Source: Macrotis lagotis
Taxonomy: Eukaryota; Chordata; Mammalia; Peramelemorphia; Peramelidae
DNA: 64,000 bases
Assembly: GCF_037893015.1 (NCBI RefSeq)
Contig: NC_133660.1
Span: 285,297,078 to 285,361,077, forward strand
Direction: 5' to 3'
The notes below the pieces were generated by a model. It worked only from the letters and a program-made list of their open reading frames with translations, was not told the DNA's origin and searched no databases. Below are positions 45,731 through 58,779 of the stretch, piece by piece (position 1 is the first letter of the stretch; each line of letters starts with the position of its first letter). Position numbers and translations under genes: made by a program.

Positions 45731-48700
45731 TCACTCCCATGTTGCTGTTAGGGTGTACAGTGTTTTTCTGGTTCTGCTCATCTCACTCAGCATCACTTCA
45801 TGCAAATCCCTCCAGGTTTCCCTGAAATCCCATCCCTCCTGGTTTCTAATAGAACAATAGTGTTCCATGACATACATATACCAGTTTGCTAAACCATTCC
45901 CCAGTTGAAGGACATTTACTGGATTTCCAATTCTTTGCCACCACAAACAGGGCTGCTATAAATATTTTTGTACAAGTAATGTTTTTACCCTTTTTCCTCA
46001 TCTCTTCAGGGTATAGACCCAGTAGTGGCATTGCTGGGTCAAAGGGTATGCACATTTTTGTTGCCCTTTAGGCATAGTTCCAAATAGCTCTCCAGAAGGG
46101 TTGGATGAGTTCACAGCTCCACCAACAGTGTAATAGTGTCCCAGATTTCCCACATCCCTTCCAACAATGATCATTATCCTTCCTGGTCATACTGGCCAAT
46201 CTGAGAGGTGTGAGGTGGTACCTCAGAGAAGCTTTAATTTGCATTTCTCTAATAATTAATTATTTAGAGCATTTTTCATATGGCTATGGATTGCTTTGAT
46301 CTCCTCATCTGTAAATTGCCTTTGCATATCCTTTGACCATTTGTCAATTGGGGAATGGCTTTTTGTTTTAAAAATATGACTCAGTTCTCTGTATATTTTA
46401 GAAATGAGTCCTTTGTCAGAATCATTAGTTGTAAAGATTGTTTCCCAATTTACTACTTTTCTTTTGATCTTGGTTAATTGGTTTTATCTGTGCAAAAGCT
46501 TTTTAATTTAATGTAATCGAAATCATCTAATTAGTTTTTAGTGATGTTCTCCAACTCTTCCTTATTCATAAACTGTTCCCCTTTCCATTGATCTGACAGG
46601 TAGATTAGTCCTTGATCTTCTAATTTGCTTATAGTATTGTTTTTTATATCTATGTCCTGTAACCATTTGCATCTTATCTTGGTAAAGGGTGTGACGTGTT
46701 GGTCTAATCTAAGTTTCTTCCATACTAACTTCCAATTATCCCAGCAGTTTTTATCAAAGAGGGAGTTTTTATCCCAGTGGCCAGACTCTTTGAGTTTATC
46801 AAACAGCAGATTACAATAATCCTCTCCTGCTTTTACACCTAGTCTATTCCACTGGTCCACCACTCTGTTTCTTAGCCAATACCAAACAGTTTTGATGACT
46901 GATGCTTTATAATATAATTTTAGATCAGGTAGTGCTAAGCCACCTTCGTTTGTATTTTTTTTTTCATTAAGCTCCTGGCAATTCTTGACTTTTTATTTCT
47001 CCATATGAATTTACTTACAGTTTTTTTCTAACTCATTAAAGTAATTTTTTGGAATTTTGATTGGTAGGGCACTAAACAGATAGTTTAGTTTTGGTAGAAT
47101 TGTCATTTTTATTATATTAGCTCGACCTATCCATGAGCTGTTGATATTTGCCCAGTTATTTAAATCTCATTTAATTTGTGTGAGAAGTGTTTTATAATTG
47201 TTTTCAAAAAGATTCTGAGTCTGTCTTGGAAAATAGACTCCCAAGTATTTTACACTGTCTGAGGTTACTTTGAATGGGATTTCTCTTTCTAGCTCTTCCT
47301 GCTGTTTCTTGCTAGACATATATAGGAAAGTTGAGGATTTAAGGGGGTTTATTTTATAACCTTCAACTGCTAAAATTGCTAATTGTTTCCAGTAGTTTTT
47401 TAGATGATTTCTTGGGATTCTCTAGGTAGACCATCATGTCATCTGCGAATAGTAAGAGTTTTGTCTCTTCATTCCAAATTCTAATTCCTTTAATTTCTTT
47501 TTCTTCTCTAATTGCTGATGCTAACATTTCTAATACAATATTGAATAGTAGTGGTGATAATGGGCATCCTTGTTTCACCCCTGATCTTATTGGGAATGCC
47601 TCTAGCCTCTCCCCATTGAATATAATGCTTGTTGATGGTTTCAGATAGATACTGCTAATTATTTTAAGGAACAGTCCATTTATTCCTACACTCTCTCGTG
47701 TTTTTAATAGGAATGGATGCTGTATTTTGTCAAAAGCTTTTTCAGCATCTATTGATATGATCATATGGTTTCTGATAGGTTTGTTGTTGATATAATTGAG
47801 TATACTTACAGTTTTCCTAATATTGAAAAAACCCTGCATTCCTGGGATAAATCCTACTTGATCATAATGTATTATCCTAGTGATGACTTGTTGTAGTCAT
47901 TTTGCTAAGATTTTATTTAGGATTTTTGCATCTATATTCATCAGGGAAATAGGTCTATAATTTTCTTTCTCTGTTTTAACTCTTCCTGGTTTAGGTAACA
48001 GTACCATATTGGTTTCATAGAAAGAGTTAGGCAAAGTTCCATCTTTCCCTATTTTTCCAAAGAGTTTATATAGAATTGGAACCAATTATTCCTTAAATGT
48101 TTGGTAGAATTCACTTGTGAATCCATCAGGCCCTGGAGATTTTTTTTTTTAGGGAGTTCAATAATGGCTTGTTGAATTTCTTTTTCTGAGATAGGGTTGT
48201 TCAGGTATTTAATCTCTTCTTCATTTAACCTGGGCAACTTATATTTTTGTAAATATTTATCCATTTCACTTAGATTATCAAATTTATTGGCATAAAGTTG
48301 GGCAAAATAATTTTGAATTATTACTTTAATTTCCTCCTCATTGGTGGTGAGTTCACCTTTTTCATTTATAATACTAGCAATTTGGTTTTCTTTCTTTTTT
48401 TTATTTAAATTGGTGAGAGGTTTATCAATTTTATTGGTTTTTTCATAATACCAACTTTTGGTTTTATTTATTAATTCAATAGTTTTTTTGCTTTGAATTT
48501 TATTAATTTCTCCTTTAATTTTTAAAATTTCTAATTTGGTATTTGATTTGGGGATTTTTGATTTGTTCTTTCTCTAATTTTTTTAGTTGCATGTTTAGTT
48601 CATTAATTTCCTCTTTCTCCAATTTATTCATGTAAACATTTAGAGCTATAATATATCCCCTGAGAGTTGCTTTGAATGAATCCCATAGGTTTTGGTATGT

Positions 48701-49544
48701 TGTTTCATTATTATCATTATCTAGGATAAAATGGTTAATTTTTTCTATAATTTGTTTTTTGGTCCACTCATTTTTTAAGATGAGGTTATTCAGTTTCCAA
48801 TCTGTTCTGGGTCTATATCTCCTTGGCCCAGTATTGCATATGACTTTTATTGCATTGTGATCTGAGAAAGATGTATTCACTATTTCTGCCTTTCTGCAGT
48901 TGATCATTAGGTTTTTATGTCTTAGTACATGGTCAATTTTTGTATAAGTTCCATGTACTGCAGAGAAAAAGGTATATTCCTTTCTATCCCCATTCAGTTT
49001 CCTCCATAAGTCTACCATATCTAATTTTTCTAACTATCTATTTACCTCCCTAATTTCTTTCTTGTTTGTTTTATGATTCGATTTATCTAGATCTGATAGC
49101 AGGAGGTTGAGGTCTCCTACTAGTAGAGTTTTGCTGTCTATGTCTTCCTGTAATTCTTTCACCTTCTCCTCTAAGAATTTGGGTGCTGTCCCACTGGGTG
49201 CATATATACTCAATATTGAAATGACTTTATTGTCTATGGTACCTTTTAGGAGGATGAAGTTTCCTTCCTTATCTCTTTTAACGCTATCTATTTTTGCTGC
49301 TGCTTTGTCTGAGACAAGGATTGCTACCCCTGCTTTTTTTTACTTCAGCTGAAGCAAAATATATTTTGCTCCAACCTTTTACGTTTACTCTATGTGTATC
49401 TCTCTGCTTCAAATGAGTTTCTTGTAAGCAGCATATTGTAGGATTCTGGTTTTTAATCTACTCTGCTATTTGTTTACGTTTTAAGGGAGAATTCATCCCA
49501 TTCACATTCAAGATTATGATTACTAATTCTTTATTGCCCTCTGT
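45731..49544 (-). pseudogene. L1 ORF2 (endonuclease / reverse transcriptase), multiply frameshifted
   Basis: The span of 3,814 nt matches a 1,270-residue ORF2. The endonuclease part lies at 49.5-48.8 kb (TKIDHVLRHKNL and SDHNAIKV motifs near 48.9 kb). The reverse transcriptase lies at about 48.3-46.9 kb, with [36 protein letters not shown] and the catalytic block [15 protein letters not shown] intact. The C-terminal part carries FTKIRCKWLQDIDIK. The start codon position reads ACA instead of ATG (49544-49542) by comparison with the plus-strand copy at 53881. Several frameshifts make it inactive. Confidence 0.88.
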
Positions 49545-50417
49545 GCTATCTTCCCTCTGTTTGTATTTTTCCACCCTTCCCCCCTTTTATCCATATTCCC
49601 CAGTATTTTGTTTTTGAATACCACCCCCTTCAGTGTGTTTGCCCTCCTATATCACATCCTCCCCTTTCTTTCCCCTTTCCCTTTTGCCTTCCCTTCCTTT
49701 TGTTATTTCCCCTTATTTCCCCCACTCCCCTTTCCTTTCTCCGTTCCTCCCTCCCCTTTCCCCCCTTTAATACTTGAAAGGTTAGATGTTTTATAAGTTA
49801 ACTGAGTATGTGTAGGTTGACTTTAAGCCAAGTCTGATGAGAAGAAGATTCAGGTGTTTATCCTCTGCTCCCTTCTTCCCCTCTATTACCATAGGTTTTT
49901 TGTACCTCTTAGTGTAATGAGATTTGTCCCATTCAATCCCCTCCCTCCTCCTGTCTCTTTCCTGTCCCACTTTTTAGGGAGGCAGTGTATTTTTTTTAGA
50001 TCATTCTATCTAAGTCATAGAAAATTATGAGTGTCTGTCCCTTCTAGTTCAGTATATTCTGTTGAATAGAGTCAAAATTCCTGAGAGTTATTAGAGTCTT
50101 TCTCTCCAGTGGAGTTAAAGCCAGTTACATCCCATTAGATATCAGTCTCATGGATAGGTCATGGATGTCCATCATTTATGGCTAGGTATATTCTCTCTGT
50201 TAGAGTTACATTTCTCAGGATTTATGAGAGTCTCTTCCCCCCCCCCCCATGCTGGGATATAGCCAGTTTCAACTTACTGTATTGCATTTTTTTCCTTTTA
50301 CAACCCCCCCTTTTTTTTTTACCTTTTCATGTGTCTCTTGAACCACCTGTTTGATGTCCAAATTTTCTGTTTAGCTCTGGTCTTTTCATCAGAAATTTTT
50401 GGAATTCTTCCATTTCG

Positions 50418-51397
50418 TTAAATGTCCATCTTTTTCCCCTGGAAGAGAAGGCTCAGCTTTGCAGGAAAGTAGATTCTTGGCTGCATTCCAAACTCCCATG
50501 CTCTTCGAAATATCTCATTCCAGGCCCTTTGATCCCTTAAAGTTGATGCAGCCAGGTCCTGCATGATCCTTACTGTGGCTCCTTGATATTTAAATTGTTT
50601 CTTTCTGGCTGCTTGCAGGATTTTCTCTTTTATCTGATAGTTTTGGAGTTTGGCCACATTCCTTGGTGTTTTCATTTTAGTATATTTTTCTGGTGGGGAT
50701 CGATGTACTCTTTCAGTAACTACTTTGCCCTCCGATTCCATGATGTCAGGGCAGTTTTCCATCACTAGATCCTGTAATATTAACTCCAGGCTTTTTTTTT
50801 TCAATGTTTTCAGGAAGTCCTATAATTTTCAGGTTGCCCCTCCTCGATCTATTCTCGAGGTCAGTGGTTTTGTTGATGAGGTATTTCACATTTGCTTCTA
50901 TTTTTTTCTATTTTTTGATTTTGTTTAACTGACTCTTGCTGTCTCATGGAGTCATTAGTTTCTGTAGACTCCATTATTTTTTTGGGGTAGGAGTTTTCTT
51001 CATTAACCTTTTCCAATTGGTCAATTCTACTTTTGAAAGAGCTTTCCATTTGACCAATTGAGGTTTTGAGAGAATTAATTTCTTTTTGCATTTGCTCATT
51101 TGATGATCTGAGAGATTTATTCTCCTTTTGTGTTTGTCCAGTTTTACTTTCTAAGCTTTTCTTTTCTTGTTGCAAGGTATTAATTGTCTCCCCTAAATTT
51201 TCCAGTTGATTTTTAAACTCCTTCCTTCTTTCTTCAAGGAAGTCTTTCTGTGCTGGAGACCAGATTGTATTCTCCTCAGATGTTCCACGTCTCTTTGGTT
51301 TGGGGTCTTTCCCTTCCAGGAATTTTTCTATGTATCCACCTTTCTGCTGACCCTTCTTTATTATGCTAAGACCTTGAGTTGGGTGGGGCTGGTTCAC
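50418..51397 (-). pseudogene. L1 ORF1 (RNA-binding chaperone), frameshifted
   Basis: Two overlapping-frame blocks together span about 326 codons, the usual L1 ORF1 length. The first (51397-50861) is rich in K, E, Q and S with heptad-like LEN/LQQEKKSLESK/SLKTSIGQMESS spacing, a predicted coiled coil used for trimerisation. The second (50804-50418) carries the RNA-recognition and C-terminal domain, with motifs such as ERVHRSPPEKY, KTPRNVAKLQNYQIKEKILQ and GMQPRIYFPAKLS. The frame changes between the blocks, at about 50.83 kb. ORF1p normally coats L1 RNA. Confidence 0.85.
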
Positions 51398-52130
51398 CTG
51401 GGCTTAGGATCTCTAAAGGCTTTACTGAGTGCAGTTTCTCTGGCTGGCCAGTAGGAGGTGCTTGTTGCTTTCTTTGGAGTGTCTGTAACCTTGGTTGGGA
51501 GACCTTCTCCCTTTGCTTGAGGGAGGGAATTGGAGCTACTGAATTCTTTTGCCTTCAATCAATGGTGGGCTTTACCCTGGCCTGAGGTCATTACTTAGCT
51601 GGGCTGGTTCTTTTGCTCACACACCTGGGCCTGAGGCAGAAGTAATTTGCATTTGTTTGAGAAGAGGCCTCAGTGTAATGGAGGCGTGGGCTCAGAGTTT
51701 CTCAGACCTGAGGAGCCCAGGGATGGCCTCCAGCTCTCCTGCACCAGACCTCTCCCCGCAGCCCCTTCCCCAAGCTCCAGGGGGACAGCACCAACACCAG
51801 AAACTCTGCTTCCTTGCGGACCCAAGCCCCTTTTTTTCCAGCCCCATCGCTAATCCAGCAGGTCCGGCTCTTGGGCCCTCAGACTCCTGGTTCCAATTCA
51901 CCTGTTGATCTGGCTGATCCCGGGCTGATCTTCCCTTGGAGCTCAGGTACTCAGCCAAGGCTGCTGCGGGAGACAAATCCTGAGCTAGATTTTCCTCTCC
52001 TGGCTTTTCTTTCTGGGTTTCCTGGTTCGGATTTCTTTTAAGAGGTTTGTTTCATGTGATAGATGGGGAAGAGATCAGGAGACTTTAGAACTGTGCCTGT
52101 CTTCTCTCCGCCATCTTGGCTGGAACTCCC

Positions 52131-53424
52131 CATAATTTTCTTATTGTATTATCCTTCATATTTAAATCAAGTACCCATTTTGACTTTATCTTGGTGTGCA
52201 ATGTGAGCTGCTGTCTGTTCTTTGCTTTTTTTTTACAAGGAATACATTGGTTTTGCCAAACAGTCTTCCAGTTTTCTTAGCAGTTTTTGTCAAATATTGG
52301 GTAAAAGTCTTGATATTTGGGTTCCATCAACAACTAGGTTACTATGGTCATTTGCTACTGTGTCTTGTGTATCCACTCTGTTTCCATAATCTACCGCTCT
52401 GTTTTTAGTTAGTATCAGATTTTTTCAATGACTGCCACTTTCAAATACAATGTGCAATATTATATGGTGAGGTCACCTTCCTTTACAATTTTTCCCATTT
52501 ATTTCCCTTAATATTCTTGACCTTTTGTTCTTCCAGATGACTTCTGTTATTATATTTTTCTATCTCTACAAAATAATTTTTGTTTGCTTCCAATGGCACT
52601 GAATATTTAAATTAATTTAGGGGAAAATTGTCATTTTTATTATATTGACCCAGTCTATACTTGAGAAATAAGGTTTTTCCAGTTGTTCAAATTTGACTGT
52701 ATTTGTGTAAAAAGTGTTTTTGTTGTAATTGTGTTCAAATAGTTTCCAGGTTTGTTTTGGCAGGTAGATGCCCAAATATTTTATATTGTCCACAATTACC
52801 TTAAATGGAATTTCTCTATCTAATCCTACGGAACTTTGTTGGTAATATATAGAAACAGAGATGATTCATGTAGGTTTATTTTATATTTTTCAACTTTGCT
52901 AAAATTTTTTATTATTTCAACTAGTTTTTTTAAATTAATTATCTATAATTTTTCAAGTATACCACTGTTTCCTCATTGCCTATTCAAATTCATTCAATTT
53001 CTTTTTCTCCTCTTATTGCTATATCTATCATTTCTAGTACAACATTAAATAATAGTGATAAGAGTGGGCATCCTTGTTTCACCCCTGATCTTATTGGGAA
53101 GGCTTCCAGCTTATCCACATTATAGATAATTCTTGCTGATAGTTTTAGAGGAATACTACAAATCACTTTAAGGAAAGTTCCATTCATTCTTATGTTTTCT
53201 ATTTAAAAAAAACAAGAGAAATAGTCTTTCCTCAAAAATCTTTTTCAGCATTTTTTGTGATAATCTTATGATTTCTGCAGTGATAATTTTTCTATCCTTG
53301 AATGAACCTTGCATTTCTGGTATAAATCCCAGCTGGTCCTAGCATATTATCTTTGAGATATATTGCTATATTCTCTTTGCTAGTAGTTTCTTTAAGATTT
53401 TTTCATCAATACTCTTTATGAGGA
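52131..53424 (-). mobile_element. Old L1, piece 3 of 4 (reverse transcriptase part)
   Basis: This parallels 46.64-47.94 kb of the younger L1: 'ttgactttatcttgg' near 52.18 kb, and the [16 protein letters not shown] block at about 53.05-53.10 kb. It is interrupted at 53425 by the plus-strand L1. Confidence 0.8.
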
Positions 53425-56400
53425 CTTCCAGCCAAGATGGCAAAGAGAAGACAGGCACAGTGCTAAAGTCTCCTGATCTTCCCTCATACAGAATATGAAA
53501 CAAATCTCTTAGCAGAAATAAATCTCATTACATTAAGAGGTACAAAAGACCAACTGTAATAGAGGGGAAGAAGGGAGGAGCTGAGAACTACCTGAATTTT
53601 CCTCTCACCAGACTTGGCTTAATGTTAACTTACACACTCAGTTAAGTTAAGAAACTTATCTTACTTTTCAAGCATTAAAAGGGGAAAAGGGGAGGGGGAG
53701 AAAAAGGGGAACTAACAGAAGGAAGGGAGGGAAGAAGGGGCAAAGGAAAAAGGGAAAGAAAGGGGAGGAAGGTTGATATAGGAGGGCAAGCACACTGAAG
53801 GTGGTAGTATTCAGAAACAAAATATTGGGAAATATGGATAAAGGGGAAAAAAGGGAAAAATACAAACAGAGGAAGATAGCATGGAGGGCAATAAAGAGTT
53901 AGCAATTATAACTTTGAATGTGAATGGAATGAACTCTCCCTTAAAATGTAAGCGAATAGCAGAGTGGATTAAAAACTAGAATCCTACAATATGCTGATTA
54001 CAGGAAACTCGTCTGAAGCAGAGAGATACATATAGAGGAAAGGTAAAAGGTTGGAGCAAAATATATTTTCCTTCAGCTGAAGTGAAAAAAGCAGGGGTAG
54101 CAATCCTCATCTCAGACAAAGCAGCTACAAAAATAGATAGCATTAAAAGAGATAAGGAAGAAAACTATATCCTCCTAAATGGTATCATAGACAATAAAGT
54201 GATTTTAATACTGAATATATCTGCACCCCATGGCATAGCATGCAAATTCTTAGAGTAGAAGTTGGAAGAACTACAGGAAAACATAGACAGTAAAACTCTG
54301 CTGGTGGGATACCTCAACCTACCACTCTCATATTTAGAGAAATCTAACCATAAAATAACCAAGAAGGAAGTTAAGGAGATAAATTGATTGTTATAAAACC
54401 TAGATATGATAGACTTATGGAGGAAACTTAATGGGGATAGAAAGGAATATACTTTTTTTGCAGTACATGGCACTTAACACAAAATTGACTATATACTACT
54501 GCAGTATAAAAACCTAGTGATAAACTGCAGAAAGGCAGAAATAGTGAATACAACTTTCTTAGATTATAATGCAATAAAAATCATATACAATATTAGACCA
54601 AGGAGATACAGACCCAAAATTAATTGGAACTAAACAACTTCATTTTAAAAAATGAGTGGATCAAAGAACAAATTACAGAAAGAGTTAATTATTTCATCCT
54701 AGATAATGACAATAATGAAACAACATAACAAAACCTAAGGGATTCACTCAAGGCAGCTGTCAGAGGATATATTGTATCTTGAAATGCTTATATGAAATAA
54801 ATTGGAGAAAGAGGAAATCAATGAACTAAATATGCAATCAAAAAATTAGAGAAAGAACAAATTAAAAACCCCCAATTAAATACCAAATTAGAAATTCTAA
54901 AAATTAAAGGAGAAATTAATAAAATCTAAAGCAAGAAAATTATTGAACTAATAAATGAAACCAAGAGTTGGTTTCATGAAAAAAAGCAAAAAATTGATAA
55001 ACCTCTGATCATTTTGATTAAAAAAAGAAAGAAGAAAACCAAATTGCTAGTATCATAAATGAAAAAGGTGAACTCACTGCCAATAAGGAGGAAATTAAAG
55101 TAATAATTCAAAATTATTTTGCCCAACAATATGCCAATAAATTTGAAAATCTAAGTGAAATGGATGAATAGTTACAAAAATGTAAATTGCCCAGGTTAAG
55201 TGAAGAGGAAATTAAATACCTCCCTTCCCTCCCTATCTCAGAAAAAGAAATTCAACATGCTATTATTGAATTCCCTAAGAAAAATTCTTCAAGGCCAGAT
55301 GGATTCACAAGTGAATTCTATCAAACATTTAAGGAAAAATTGGCTCCAATTCTATATAAACTCTTTGGAAAAATAGGTGAAGATGGAACTCTGCCTAACT
55401 CTTTTTATGTTGGTACTGATAACCAAACTAGGAAGAGTTAAAACAGAGAAAGAAAATTATAGACCTAGCTCCCTGATGAATATGGATGCCAAAATCTTAA
55501 ATAAAATCTTAGCAAAACAATTACAATAAGTTATCACTAGGATAATACACTATTATGACCAAGTAGGATTTATCCTAGGAATGCAGGGTTGGTTCAATAT
55601 TAGGAAATCTGTTAGTGTACTCAATTATATCAACAACAAACCTATCAGAAATTATATGATCATACCAGTAGATGCTGAAAAATCTTTTGACAAAATACAG
55701 CACCATTCCTACTAAAAACACTAAGGAGTGTAGGAATAAATGGACTGTTCCTTAGAATAATAAGCAGTATCTATGTGAAACCATTAACAAGCATTATATG
55801 CAATGGGGAGAGGCTAGAGGCATTCCCCAAAAGATCAGGGGTGAAACAAGGGTGCCCATTTTCACCACTACTCTTCAATATCATATTAGAAATGTTAGCT
55901 TCAGCAATTAGAGAAGAAAAAGAAATTGAAGGCATTAGAATTGGGAAGGGAGAGACAAAACTCTCACTCTTTGCAGATCACATGATGGTCTACCTAGAGA
56001 ATCCCAAGAAATCATCCAAAAAACTACTGGAAACAATTAGCAATTTTAGCAAAATAGCAGGATATAAAAGAAACCCTCATAAATTCTCAACTTTTCTATA
56101 TATGTCTAGCAAGATACAGCAGGAAGAGCTGGAAAGAGAAATGTCATTCAAAGTAAAGTCAGACAATACAAAATACCTGGGAGTCTATTTGCAGATCCTT
56201 TTTGCAGACTCAGAAACTTTTTGAAAACAATTACAAAACACTTCTCACAGAAATAAAATAAAATTTAAATAACTGGAAAATCATCAACTGCTCATGGATA
56301 GGCCGAGGTAATATAATAAAAATAACAATTCTACCAAAACTAAACTACCTGTTTAGTGCCCTACCAATCAAAATTCCAAAAAATTACTTTGTCTTAGAAA

Positions 56401-57986
56401 AAGTTGTAAGTAAATTCATATGGAGAAATAAAAAGTCACGAATTTCCACGATTCAATGAAAAAAAGTGTAAGAGAAGGTGGCTTAGCCCTACTAGGTCTA
56501 AAATTATATTATAAAGTATCATTCATCAAAACTGTCTGATATTGGCTAAGAAATAGAGTGATGGACCAGTGGAATAGACAAGGTGCAATAGCAGGAAATG
56601 ATCATAGTAATCTGCTGTTTGATAAACCCAAAGAGTCCAGCTATTGGGATAAAAACTCACTCTTTGATAAAAATCTGTTGGGAAAATTGGAAGTTAGTAT
56701 GGAAGAAACTTAGATTAGACCAACACCTCACACCCTATACCAAGATAAGATCCAAATGGATACAGGATTTAGACATAAAAACAATATTGTAAACAAACAT
56801 GAAGATCAAGTAGTTTGACTCTCAGATCTGTGGAAAGGGAAGCAGCTTATGACCAAGGAAGAGATGGAGAACATCACCAAGATCAAAAGAAATGCAGTAT
56901 ATTGGAAAACAATTTTTTGCAACTAGTATTTCTGACAAAGGACTAATTTCTAAAATATACAGGGAACTGAGTCAAATTTTCAAAAACAAAAAGCCATTCC
57001 CCAAATGACAAATGGTCAAAGGATATGTAAAGGCAATTTACAGATGAGGGGATCAAAGCAATCCAAAGTCCTCTGAAAAATTTCTCTAAATCATTACTTA
57101 TTAGAGAAAGGCAAATTAAAATATCTCTGAGGTACCACCTCACACCTCTCAGACTGGCCAATATGACTGAAAGGACAATGATTAATGTTGGAAGGGATGT
57201 GGGAAATCTGGGACACTAATACATTGTTGGTAGAGCTGTGAACTCATCCAACCTTTCTGGAGAGAAATTTGGAATTATGCCCAAAGGGCAACAAATATGT
57301 GTATACCCTTTGATGCAGCAATACCACTACTGTGTCTATACCCTGAAGAGATCATGAAAAAGGGTAAAAACATCACTTGTACTAAAATATTCATACTGGC
57401 CCTATTTGTAGTGGCAAAGAATTGGAAACTAAGTGAATGTCCTTCAAATGGGGAATGGCTTAACACACTGTGGTATATGTATGTTTTGGAACACTATTGT
57501 TCTATTAGAAACCAGGAGGGATGGGATTTCAGGGAAGCCTGGAAGGATTTTCATGAACTGATGCTGAGGGAGATGAGCAGAACCAGAAAAACACTGTCCA
57601 CCCTAACAGCAACATGGGGGTGATGACCAACCTTGATGGACTTGCTCATTCCATCAGGGCAACAATCAGGGACAAATTTGGGGTATCTGCGATAGAGAGT
57701 ACTATCTGTATCCAGAGAAAGAACTGTGGAGTTTGAACAAAGACCAAGGACTATTACCTTTAATTTAGAGAAAAAACTCTGTTATCTTATTATGTAATTT
57801 TGCTGTCTCTTATACTTTATTTTTCTTCCTTAAGGATATTATTTCTCTCTCATCACATTCAGCTGAGATCAATGTCTACCATGGAAGCAATGTAAAGACG
57901 AACAGACTTCCTTCTGCTGGGGGTGGGGCAGGGAAGGAAGATTGGGGGAAATCTGTAAAGCAAAATAAATAAAATCTTAAAGAAAA
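53425..57986 (+). mobile_element. LINE-1 with 5' end present but ORF1 deleted, plus strand
   Basis: It starts with the L1 head (GGACTTCCAGCCAAGATGGC), runs about 90 bases of 5' UTR, then jumps near 53,525 into the inter-ORF region (TCTCATTACATTAAGAGG). Compared with the element at 45.37-52.13 kb, about 2.1 kb is missing, including all of ORF1. ORF2 (53881-57623) is disrupted by frameshifts and stops. The 3' end is A-rich (AAATAAATAAAATCTTAAAG). The flanks carry a 14-base near-repeat, AATACTCTTTATGA against AATATTCTTCATGA, consistent with a target-site duplication. Confidence 0.88.
53881..57623 (+). pseudogene. L1 ORF2 of the internally deleted element
   Basis: It begins ATGGAGGGCAATAAAGAG and ends with RTRKTLSTLTATWG and a stop. 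It carries reverse-transcriptase blocks [16 protein letters not shown] and, in the catalytic motif, FADH in place of FADD ([15 protein letters not shown]), so a metal-binding aspartate is lost. The endonuclease half has several stops. The length over all frames is about 3.74 kb, close to a complete ORF2. Confidence 0.85.
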
Positions 57987-58018
57987 ATATTCTTCATGAA
58001 AATGGTTTATAATTTTCT
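57987..58018 (-). mobile_element. Old L1, piece 4 of 4 (5'-truncated end)
   Basis: After the plus-strand L1, the text 'gtttataattttct' resumes the order seen at 47.94-47.97 kb, then similarity ends. The old L1 is therefore 5'-truncated here. Confidence 0.55.
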
Positions 58019-58779
58019 AATGAAGCTCCTGTCAAAGACTTCTGTTCCTCCAGAAGTTGGAGGCTACAGAGAGTATCATCCACCAAGCATAGCCACGAAC
58101 TACTCAGAGAGGGACATTCAGTGAGCCCAGCAGAGTGACCATCATCCCTGAAATATCCTGCCTGGAGAGGAACCCACAAATATCTCAGAAAGAACAAAAA
58201 AGTCTAGAAGCTTCTGAGATGTGAAGTGTCCATGCACATGTCTTATATGATCCCGATATTTATTCTGATTTTCATGGATACAATTGCAAGGGGCTGTGCT
58301 CTGAATTCATTTGGGGTGGGAAGGGAAAATATTATATTAGAAACCTGGCTATAGTATTCAAGTCAAAAGAATTTTTTGACCTCATTGTGTCCTCTGGCTA
58401 AATCCTGATTGTAAAAATCCATTTGTGTGAACTTGTGAGTCCTGGATTAGGCATTATTCTGGAGATGTCTCCATGTGGTTTGTTGAGTTCCTTCAAGGTG
58501 CAGTCCCTCTTCAATGGCCACTGATGAGGAAAAGAAAGTGATATACTTATGTTCTTTGTCCAAAAGTTTGTACTCTTGGCAGTGATTTGAGTACCATTTG
58601 TAGTCCCATAGATCTCACCTTGAGGGTGTTAGAGTCATTAATCTTGCTGAGGGTTGTAAAATTCTTGTTATGCATTGGGCAGACAATAGACCTCTCCAAT
58701 ATTTATTGTCTCAGTTCTTTCATCTAGTGTTTACTTCACAGTTAAGCACAATTATCACTATTGAAGGTGGATAGAGTTA

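Larger units (their letters stand above)
45370..52130 (-). mobile_element. Near-full-length LINE-1, minus strand
   Basis: On the minus strand, in order: a head at 52130 (GGGGAGTTCCAGCCAAGATG), a GC-richer 5' UTR, an ORF1 region (51397-50418), a long purine-rich inter-ORF segment (50417-49545), an ORF2 region (49544-45731), a 3' UTR and an A-rich tail at about 45370. The length of about 6.76 kb fits a full-length mammalian L1. Both ORFs are broken by frameshifts and stops, so it is not mobile. It sits inside an older L1 of the same strand, pieces of which continue at both ends. Confidence 0.92.

Noticed and set aside
45392..49352. Plus-strand open frames across the L1
   Set aside because: Antisense shadows of L1 ORF2 and 3' UTR.
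53525..53530. Long head-to-head L1 inverted repeat as a designed hairpin or functional palindrome
   Set aside because: Both L1 elements are independent insertions with different structure; the 1.3-kb spacer is old L1, so no functional inversion is implied.
53410..57999. Spliced L1 RNA (5' UTR to downstream acceptor) as the origin of the ORF1 deletion
   Set aside because: The joint lacks GT at the donor side and AG at the acceptor side when compared with the full-length relative.
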